DNA from: an uncultured Candidatus Altimarinota bacterium
GTDB taxonomy: Bacteria > Patescibacteriota > Gracilibacteria > CAIRYL01
Reading direction: 5' to 3'
DNA: 13,829 nucleotides
NCBI GenBank assembly: GCA_947311665.1
Contig: CAMZLA010000112.1
Location: forward strand, 1-13,829
A program made the position numbers and the translations under genes. Positions 7,591 to 13,829 of this stretch are shown piece after piece. The number at the start of each line of letters is the position of its first letter. Position 1 is the stretch's first letter. Below the pieces are notes generated by a model, which was given only the letters and a program-made list of their open reading frames with translations, searched no databases and had not been told where the DNA came from.

Positions 7591-7630
7591 ATAAAAAAAA
7601 GCAGTAAATATATTTACTGCTTTTTTTTAT
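7591..7630. terminator. Bidirectional terminator between secF and dcd
   Basis: A perfect palindrome is centred on GCAGTAAATATATTTACTGC (7601-7620), flanked by eight A (7593-7600) and eight T (7621-7628). It serves the convergent secF and rhomboid-dcd transcripts. Confidence 0.9.
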
Positions 7631-7661
7631 TTTTTTATTAACTTTAAAATAAAAATTGATA

Positions 7662-8240
7662 TTATAAAAATTCTGGATCCATTCCTACTTTTGATTCTTC
7701 TGGCAAGACTTGATTTTGATATTTTGAACATTTTTTTTCTCCATAGGGAATAATAGCGGGAGAAGACATTGTTTCAAATGCAAGCTGACACACTCGCATT
7801 TCTGGGTATAAAGCGATGGGAATTCTATTCATATTAGAAATTTCTAAAGTAATAGTTCCAGAAAAACCAGCATCGACAAACCCTGCTGTCGAATGAACAA
7901 CAATCCCCAATCGTCCCAATGAAGAACGACCTTCTACTCGTGCAACAATATCATTTGGAAGTGTTATTTTTTCTAATGTTACTCCTAAAACAAAATCTCC
8001 CGGATGAACAATAAATGGTTCGCCTTTTTTTCTTTCATAGAGAAGAGTACTTTCTCTTTCATTCATTTTTGTCGGATCGAGAACTTCAAATTCATTATTT
8101 TTATACACTTTAAAAAAATGCCCCAATCGTAAATCCATAGAAGAAGCATGAACTTGCTCTTTCCATAAGGGCTCAGATGATTCAATTTGAATATCTCCTG
8201 CATCTATTTTTGCCAAAATATCTCTATCGGATAAAATCAT
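7662..8240 (-). CDS. dcd: dCTP deaminase (possibly bifunctional, dUMP-forming)
   Basis: This 192-residue enzyme deaminates dCTP for the thymidylate supply. The core RVEGRSSLGRLGI (101-113) holds R105, S106, S107 and R110, and the catalytic Glu is E133 in TITLE (E. coli E138, a constant offset of 5). The segment HSTAGFVDAGFSG (116-128) and the C-terminal SKYQNQ (172-177) resemble the bifunctional dCTP deaminase/dUTPase of mycobacteria more than E. coli Dcd, whose segment reads HVTAHRIDPGWSG. It may therefore release dUMP directly; this is inference from motif similarity. It is downstream of the rhomboid gene with a 10-nt gap and so is probably cotranscribed. It complements nrdAB in the same window in dNTP supply. 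Confidence 0.94.
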   Translation of the reverse strand: MILSDRDILAKIDAGDIQIESSEPLWKEQVHASSMDLRLGHFFKVYKNNEFEVLDPTKMNERESTLLYERKKGEPFIVHPGDFVLGVTLEKITLPNDIVARVEGRSSLGRLGIVVHSTAGFVDAGFSGTITLEISNMNRIPIALYPEMRVCQLAFETMSSPAIIPYGEKKCSKYQNQVLPEESKVGMDPEFL

Positions 8241-8250
8241 ATAATTATTG

Positions 8251-8880
8251 TTATTTTTTTCTAAAAAATATAGCCATTACGAGTCCTGCAACAAACCCTC
8301 CAGCATGTGCCCAATATGCAACACCTCCTCCATCACCTCCAAAGCTAGCAGTTCCAGAAATAACTTGCAATATAAACCAATATCCCAACATCATAAAAGC
8401 TGGAACTGTTTGAATTCTCATATACATAAAAACATCAACTTTTGCTTTAGGGAAAAGTAATAAATATCCTCCCATTACTCCTGCAATTGCTCCACTTGCT
8501 CCAACATTTGGAATCATAGAAGTAGGATCTGCAAAAATTTGTGCATAACTCGCAGCAAAACCAGAGACAAGATAAAATAATAAAAATTTTATTTTTCCCA
8601 TTCGTGCTTCTAAATTATCTCCAAAAATATAAAGAAATAACATATTTCCTCCCAAATGCATCCATCCACCATGTAAAAACATAGAACTGATGAGAGTAAG
8701 TAAACTTTCTCCTTGAGAAATTTCTGCTGGTTGCAATGCGTATATTTGAAAAAAATCCCATAAAGATTCTGGTGTTGCCGTAGGGAAATATGAAAAAAAT
8801 ACTATAATATTTACAGCAATTATTCCATATGTTACTATTGGAACTCCCTTTGATGGATTATGATCTCTAATAGGAAGCAT
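8251..8880 (-). CDS. Rhomboid family intramembrane serine protease
   Basis: This 209-residue protein has about six membrane segments. The catalytic serine lies in GASGAIAGV (S129) and the catalytic histidine in AHAGGFVAG (H192). The oxyanion and structural motif HGGWMHLGGN (H70, H75, N79) is also conserved. Rhomboids cut membrane proteins within or next to their transmembrane helices. The N-terminus MLPIRDHNPS matches the cytoplasmic start of the bacterial branch, which supports the chosen ATG. The substrate is unknown. It is first in a two-gene unit with dcd, and its start is divergent from the DUF5665 gene. A TTTATATTTTAA lies further upstream here (24 nt) than in other genes. Confidence 0.94.
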   Translation of the reverse strand: MLPIRDHNPSKGVPIVTYGIIAVNIIVFFSYFPTATPESLWDFFQIYALQPAEISQGESLLTLISSMFLHGGWMHLGGNMLFLYIFGDNLEARMGKIKFLLFYLVSGFAASYAQIFADPTSMIPNVGASGAIAGVMGGYLLLFPKAKVDVFMYMRIQTVPAFMMLGYWFILQVISGTASFGGDGGGVAYWAHAGGFVAGLVMAIFFRKK

Positions 8881-8908
8881 TATGTATTATAAAAAAAAAT
8901 TCATTTAA

Positions 8909-8936
8909 AATATAAACATATCTTATAAGAAAACAA
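8909..8936 (-). promoter_or_regulatory. Candidate promoter of rhomboid-dcd
   Basis: TTGTTT (8936-8931), 16 bp, then TATATT (8914-8909) on the minus strand. Other -10-like words (TATAAG) overlap the same region, so the exact boxes are uncertain. Confidence 0.35.
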
Positions 8937-8939
8937 GAG

Positions 8940-8968
8940 TTGAAGCAATAATCTTTTTATGATAGAAT
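8940..8968 (+). promoter_or_regulatory. Promoter of the DUF5665 gene
   Basis: TTGAAG (8940-8945), a 17-bp spacer and TAGAAT (8963-8968), with TGA just before the -10 giving an extended -10 form. Transcription would start near 8975, about 35 nt before the gene. Confidence 0.65.
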
Positions 8969-9009
8969 AATATGAAACAAAGAAGTGAAGTAATTTTTTT
9001 AAATATATA

Positions 9010-9354
9010 ATGACTGATAATACTCCAGATAATATTACGGAAGAAAAAGTAATTAAAACTTTACAAGAATCTGGAATAACAGATTTTGTAAAATATTTAC
9101 GGTCTCCATGGAGAATTTTTTGGAGCAATCTTTTAGCAGGAATTTCTCGAGGTTTTGGGATTATCCTTGGAATGACGGTTGTTTTAGCTCTTGCTATTTG
9201 GATAATTTCACGACTTGTCGATGTTCCTCTTATTGGAGAATATTTTCAACAAGCACAAAATCAAATAACCGAATATACAGAAAGTACAAATTACAAAGAG
9301 GAATTTCAATCTATGGAAGAATTATTGAGAGAAATTAGAAATAGTTTACGATAA
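9010..9354 (+). CDS. DUF5665-type small membrane protein
   Basis: This 114-residue protein has a hydrophilic N-terminus, then FVKYLRSPWRIFWSNLLAGISRGFG (about 26-50), which I recognise as the DUF5665 signature. One long hydrophobic stretch follows (about 50-70), then VDVPLIGEYF and a charged C-terminal helix with coiled-coil character (about 80-114). Its function is unknown. The arrangement suggests a membrane-anchored protein with a cytosolic helix, and I assign no activity. It stands alone between divergent rhomboid-dcd and convergent groEL, with its own promoter at 8940-8968. Confidence 0.8.
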   Translation: MTDNTPDNITEEKVIKTLQESGITDFVKYLRSPWRIFWSNLLAGISRGFGIILGMTVVLALAIWIISRLVDVPLIGEYFQQAQNQITEYTESTNYKEEFQSMEELLREIRNSLR

Positions 9355-9365
9355 AAAATCTAAAA

Positions 9366-9404
9366 TCTAAAAAAGGGCGAACTTAAAAGTTCACCCTTTT
9401 TTCA
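9366..9404. terminator. Bidirectional terminator between DUF5665 and groEL
   Basis: AAAAAAGGG (9369-9377) pairs with CCCTTTTTT (9394-9402). After one C-A mismatch the stem continues as GAACT/AGTTC with a TAAA loop. It has an A-run on the left and a T-run on the right. Confidence 0.9.
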
Positions 9405-9445
9405 TAAATGAAAGAAAGTAGGCTTAATAGGAAATTATAATTTTT

Positions 9446-11104
<1,659 letters not shown>

Positions 11105-11116
11105 TTAAAATATAAA
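11105..11116 (-). promoter_or_regulatory. TTTATATTTTAA element before groEL
   Basis: This lies within the groES-groEL spacer and ends 12 nt before the groEL ATG. The word is identical to those before groES and rpsP. Confidence 0.5.
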
Positions 11117-11135
11117 AATTAATTTTTTTCTGATA

Positions 11136-11405
11136 TTATGCTATTTTTGCTAAAATATCTTCTTCTGGAAGAATTAAATATTTTTTTTCTTCATGAGTAA
11201 ATTTTGTTGGAATAAATTCTTTAAAAATAACAATTTCTCCTATTGTTAAGTTTTTCACATCGGGACCAATTTCAATAATTTCACCAGACTGTGGAAGTCC
11301 TTCTTTTTCTTTTGTTGAAACAATAAAACCAGAAGAAGTTATTTGCTCTTTTGGTTCAACCGATGAAATAACAACTCTGTCTCCGAGAGGAATAATTTTT
11401 GACAT
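11136..11405 (-). CDS. groES: 10 kDa co-chaperonin GroES
   Basis: GroES is the heptameric lid of the GroEL chamber. The 89-residue protein starts IIPLGDRVVI (4-13). It has the mobile loop around ITSSGFIVST (22-31), where the GroEL-contacting hydrophobic tripeptide reads FIV rather than E. coli IVL. It ends in the expected KYLILPEEDILAKI. It is slightly shorter than E. coli GroES (97). It is the first gene of the groESL operon, with a perfect CIRCE operator 24 nt before the ATG and TTTATATTTTAA 11 nt before it. The boundary with khpA upstream is marked by a terminator at 11500-11540. Confidence 0.96.
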   Translation of the reverse strand: MSKIIPLGDRVVISSVEPKEQITSSGFIVSTKEKEGLPQSGEIIEIGPDVKNLTIGEIVIFKEFIPTKFTHEEKKYLILPEEDILAKIA

Positions 11406-11416
11406 AACTATTAAAA

Positions 11417-11428
11417 TTAAAATATAAA
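11417..11428 (-). promoter_or_regulatory. TTTATATTTTAA element before groES
   Basis: This ends 11 nt before the groES ATG and lies downstream of the predicted transcription start. It is therefore in the 5' UTR and is not the promoter used here. Confidence 0.5.
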
Positions 11429-11429
11429 T

Positions 11430-11456
11430 TTAGCACTCTCTATTATAGAGTGCTAA
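11430..11456. promoter_or_regulatory. CIRCE operator (HrcA binding site)
   Basis: An exact CIRCE: TTAGCACTC (11430-11438), a 9-nt spacer and GAGTGCTAA (11448-11456), with no mismatch to the consensus. HrcA repressor bound here would block groESL at normal temperature. hrcA itself is not in the window. Confidence 0.96.
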
Positions 11457-11470
11457 AGTTTTTTTTGCAA
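11442..11470 (-). promoter_or_regulatory. groESL promoter overlapping CIRCE
   Basis: TTGCAA (11470-11465), exactly 17 bp, then a perfect TATAAT (11447-11442). The -10 box lies wholly inside the 9-nt spacer of CIRCE, so HrcA binding would directly cover it. Transcription should start near 11435, giving a leader of about 30 nt. Confidence 0.88.
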
Positions 11471-11499
11471 GAATTTTTCAAGATAATAAAATCTATAAA

Positions 11500-11540
11500 T
11501 AAAAAAAAACTATAACTCTTATTAAAAAGAGAAATAGTTC
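11500..11540 (-). terminator. Terminator after rpsP-khpA
   Basis: On the minus strand AACTAT and CTCTT (11539-11527) pair with AAGAG and ATAGTT (11520-11508) around a small TT/TT internal loop. A run of T follows (11509-11501). It separates the khpA transcript from the groESL promoter 30 nt further on. Confidence 0.85.
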
Positions 11541-11565
11541 TTATTTTTTTATAATGATGAGAATT

Positions 11566-11820
11566 TTAAGATATTGGCTCTAAAACTTTTAAATTTACTC
11601 GTTCTCCAGTTTGTGCCCCCATCATTCGTAATAATGTTCGAATAGATTTAATTGTTTGTCCTTGCTTCCCAATAATTCTTCCCATATCAGACTCTGAAAC
11701 AGTTACTTCATATAACGTCCCCAATTCATCTATTTTTTTTTCAATTGTAAGAGATTCAGGATTTTCTAATATATTTTCTAAAATATATTCAAGAAATGCT
11801 TGAGGATTTTCTGAAGTCAT
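11566..11820 (-). CDS. khpA: KH-domain RNA-binding protein KhpA
   Basis: This 84-residue protein has one KH domain with the GxxG loop at G51-K-Q-G54 in GRIIGKQGQTIKSIRTLL. The N-terminal FLEYILENILENPESL is typical of the KhpA/YlqC family, which binds RNA, partners with KhpB in some bacteria and affects cell division genes. It follows rpsP after a 55-nt gap, the standard context of this family. The usual following genes rimM and trmD are absent and a terminator comes next. TTTAA (11833-11837) lies 12 nt before the ATG. Confidence 0.94.
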   Translation of the reverse strand: MTSENPQAFLEYILENILENPESLTIEKKIDELGTLYEVTVSESDMGRIIGKQGQTIKSIRTLLRMMGAQTGERVNLKVLEPIS

Positions 11821-11875
11821 ATTCTATAAGAATTAAATAATTATAAAAATATTTTTTTTAAATTAAAAATATTTT

Positions 11876-12178
11876 TTATTCTTCTTCTGCTGGTTTATCT
11901 TCTTTTTTTGGTTGTTGAAATCGAGTTTCAATATATTTTTCAAGAACTTTTACCCCATTTTTTGCTCCCAATCGTGCAACTGTTTGAGATGGTTGAGCTC
12001 CGTTCCCAAGATAAAATTCAATTCTATCTTGTTTTAAAACAACATCTTTTTTTATTGGATCATAATGACCAACAATTTCAAGAAATCGTCCCTGAACAGC
12101 ATTTGCTTTTTCTGCTACTACTATTCGAAAAAATGGTCTATTTTTTCGTCCTTTTCGTTGAAGTCGAATTTTTAACAC
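11876..12178 (-). CDS. rpsP: 30S ribosomal protein S16 (bS16)
   Basis: S16 is a small-subunit assembly protein. The 100 residues have the family start LKIRLQRKGRKNRPFFRIVVAE and the conserved FLEIVGHYDP. A charged C-terminal tail (QPKKEDKPAEEE) follows. The start codon is GTG (12178-12176). An AGGA directly touches it, too close to act as a normal Shine-Dalgarno, while TTTATATTTTAA ends 11 nt upstream. It forms a two-gene unit with khpA. Arginine is CGA in most positions, a codon that is rare in many bacterial ribosomal genes. Confidence 0.97.
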   Translation of the reverse strand: MLKIRLQRKGRKNRPFFRIVVAEKANAVQGRFLEIVGHYDPIKKDVVLKQDRIEFYLGNGAQPSQTVARLGAKNGVKVLEKYIETRFQQPKKEDKPAEEE

Positions 12179-12189
12179 TCCTAATATAA

Positions 12190-12201
12190 TTAAAATATAA
12201 A
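12190..12201 (-). promoter_or_regulatory. TTTATATTTTAA element before rpsP
   Basis: This ends exactly 11 nt before the GTG start of rpsP. It is the same word as before groES and groEL. Confidence 0.5.
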
Positions 12202-12205
12202 TACG

Positions 12206-12238
12206 GCATTTTTCTAAAAAAATTTTTTTCTAAAATGC
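12206..12238. other. Imperfect palindrome between the DUF2339 gene and rpsP
   Basis: GCATTTT (12206-12212) pairs with AAAATGC (12232-12238). Inside, after a TCT/CT internal loop, A7 faces T7. It could be the terminator of the DUF2339 gene, although no clear T-run follows, or the start of the rpsP 5' UTR. A weak promoter-like pair, TTGACG-N17-AAGAAT (12274-12246, minus), would start transcription right at it. Confidence 0.5.
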
Positions 12239-12260
12239 AAAAAGTATTCTTTCTTATTTT

Positions 12261-13829
12261 TTACTTTTCGTCAAGAGAAACCTTGTTTTTCTTCACATGC
12301 AAAAAATATGAAATTCCTAGCAATATTCCTCCAATTATCATAAATAAGAAGACTTTTACATTTACATCAACATTTACTAAATCGTATAAAAATATTTTTA
12401 TAAGAGTGAAAACAAGTAATATCATTCCTAAAAATTTTTCACGGGGAAATGTTTTTTTATCTTTAATTCCTAAAACTAACAACACCGAAGCAAGAAACAC
12501 CCACCAAAAACTGATGAGAGATGCAATAACCCCATTTGTCTCAAGAGGACGAATATAATATACATCTATCATAACATCAGCAGGAGGAACAAAAAAATTG
12601 TAGAAAGCAATAACCTCGTTTGAACCCAGTTGAAAAAGAAAAGTAATAAAACAGAGTAAAAGAAAAAAATGAAACCCTGATGAAATTTTCTCAATATTTT
12701 TCTTTACCCAAAATAACAATGACCCAATAATAAACAGAGAAAATAATGCGATGAAAGAATCTTCTGTTTCAAAAAATGAATAATGATGAGCTGGAAAAAT
12801 ATTATCCCAGAAAATAAAAAATGAAATAAAATATGCAATTAGAGTAAAAATAACAGATGCATATGCCGATTTTTTAGAGTTTTTATTGGAAAGAGAAATA
12901 GCTCTATAAGCAAAAATAAGAGCAGGAATAAAAAAGATAAAACGAACAGAGATATTTATATTTGCAACAATATCTGAACCGATGAGTAAAGGAATAACCA
13001 GAAGTGAGATATATGCAAAAACTTCTCGAAATGAAGCCGTTACCGCTCTCTTTTGAGGAAGAACCCAATAGAGCAGAAAAGGTGAAAGAGTAAATGAAAG
13101 AAAAAGTTTTTCTGTAGAAAAAATATCAAAAAGAAGAGTTCCATCATTATAATGAAAAAATAAGTAAAATATTCCTAAAAAAGTAATTCCTATATATGCC
13201 AATTCTCGTTCTATTTGTTGTTTTTTTGAAAATAAATATGCAAAAATACAAGCAATAAAAGGAAGAATAAAAGAGAAATAATATCCAATATTTTGCGTAA
13301 TATCAAAAAAAGCAATTCCTCCAGAAATAAACCCCATAGTATATAACCCTATTTGTAAATCTTTATTCTCTATATTTTTATTCTGAAGAAAATGCCAAAG
13401 AGAAAAATAGAACACAGAAAGCAATGCCATCACAATTCCTCCCAGAGAAAGAGAAACTGATGAAGTTAGAATGAAAGATGGATAAAATGAGGAATCAATA
13501 GCCTCGAAAACAATGTTAAAAAACCATAAAAAAGGGAGAATAAAATGTACACTCGAAACTGTTATATCGGCTGAAAATTTTCTAATATTTAATGTTACAA
13601 AAGAAAGATGAGCAAGAACGATAGCAAAAGAAATTAGTAATGAATATGCTGGTTGCTCATTAAATCCTCCATTCATTAAACCAGAAAGAGACAATGTCCC
13701 GATGAATAATCCTAAAATATTTATTGAAAGTAATGACAATAAATTCATTCGGAATGAAGCAAAAAATAGAGCTGATGAAATAGATAAAAAATAGAACAAA
13801 AACCCTATAAACGATGTTTGATATTCAAA
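12261..13829 (-). CDS. DUF2339 multi-pass membrane protein, 5' end outside window
   Basis: The frame is open to the last base of the window with no stop, so the protein's N-terminus is missing; at least 522 residues are present. The TTG at 13797-13799 should not be taken as the start. Many hydrophobic segments (roughly a dozen or more) are separated by short loops. The C-terminal block EKFLGMILLVFTLIKIFLYDLVNVD followed by VFLFMIIGGILLGISYFL is characteristic of DUF2339. That large bacterial membrane family has no firmly established function, and I assign none. The protein ends in a short basic/acidic tail. It lies upstream of rpsP on the same strand, 82 nt away with a palindrome between, so cotranscription is possible but not shown. 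Confidence 0.85.
   Translation of the reverse strand, partial: FEYQTSFIGFLFYFLSISSALFFASFRMNLLSLLSINILGLFIGTLSLSGLMNGGFNEQPAYSLLISFAIVLAHLSFVTLNIRKFSADITVSSVHFILPFLWFFNIVFEAIDSSFYPSFILTSSVSLSLGGIVMALLSVFYFSLWHFLQNKNIENKDLQIGLYTMGFISGGIAFFDITQNIGYYFSFILPFIACIFAYLFSKKQQIERELAYIGITFLGIFYLFFHYNDGTLLFDIFSTEKLFLSFTLSPFLLYWVLPQKRAVTASFREVFAYISLLVIPLLIGSDIVANINISVRFIFFIPALIFAYRAISLSNKNSKKSAYASVIFTLIAYFISFFIFWDNIFPAHHYSFFETEDSFIALFSLFIIGSLLFWVKKNIEKISSGFHFFLLLCFITFLFQLGSNEVIAFYNFFVPPADVMIDVYYIRPLETNGVIASLISFWWVFLASVLLVLGIKDKKTFPREKFLGMILLVFTLIKIFLYDLVNVDVNVKVFLFMIIGGILLGISYFLHVKKNKVSLDEK

Noticed and set aside
8972..9010. 12-codon ORF (MKQRSEVIFLNI) overlapping the DUF5665 ATG as TAATG
   Set aside because: Its ATG falls at or just before the predicted transcription start and it lacks the TTTAA element; likely chance.
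13797..13799. TTG as start of the DUF2339 protein
   Set aside because: The frame stays open through the window end at 13829, so the gene is truncated by the window.

Overview
This is a window of a small, very A+T-rich bacterial chromosome (about 30% G+C by eye), densely packed with housekeeping genes. I see no mobile element, CRISPR array, tRNA or rRNA. All genes read in the standard code. The low G+C, the lone DUF805 and DUF5665 membrane proteins, the broken-up ribosomal operons (rplJL without rplKA or rpoB; rpsP-khpA without rimM-trmD) and the near absence of Shine-Dalgarno sequences suggest a Candidate Phyla Radiation / Patescibacteria member. That placement is an inference; the window has no marker that settles the phylum.

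Layout. (1) 1-5071: class I ribonucleotide reductase is split divergently, with nrdA on the minus strand and nrdB on the plus strand across a 180-230 bp regulatory gap. nrdB is followed by a DUF805/zinc-ribbon membrane protein and folE (GTP cyclohydrolase I). (2) 5072-6565: rplJ-rplL on the minus strand, closed by a bidirectional terminator and preceded by a promoter, an L10-type leader, a strong attenuator hairpin and a possible 9-codon leader ORF. (3) 6566-7661: a stand-alone secF ending in a palindromic bidirectional terminator. (4) 7662-9445: a rhomboid protease-dcd pair (minus strand) and a divergent DUF5665 gene (plus strand). (5) 9446-11470: groES-groEL under a textbook promoter whose -10 box sits inside a perfect CIRCE (HrcA) operator. 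(6) 11500-13829: rpsP-khpA, downstream of a large DUF2339 membrane protein gene whose 5' end lies outside the window.

How the genes relate. NrdA/NrdB make dNDPs. Dcd deaminates dCTP and, judging by its motif, may also act as a dUTPase to give dUMP for thymidylate synthesis. FolE opens the folate/pterin (or queuosine) route. The rest is translation (L10, L7/L12, S16, KhpA), folding (GroES/GroEL), export (SecF) and membrane proteins (rhomboid, DUF805, DUF5665, DUF2339).

Most notable signals. A TTTAA element, often inside TTTATATTTTAA, recurs exactly 11-12 nt before the start codon of rpsP, groES, groEL, rplL, khpA and secF and of the rplJ leader ORF. It looks like a replacement for the Shine-Dalgarno sequence. 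Other compact regulatory devices are the CIRCE/-10 overlap and the L10 leader attenuator. UGA is used neither as a stop nor as a sense codon in any gene here.
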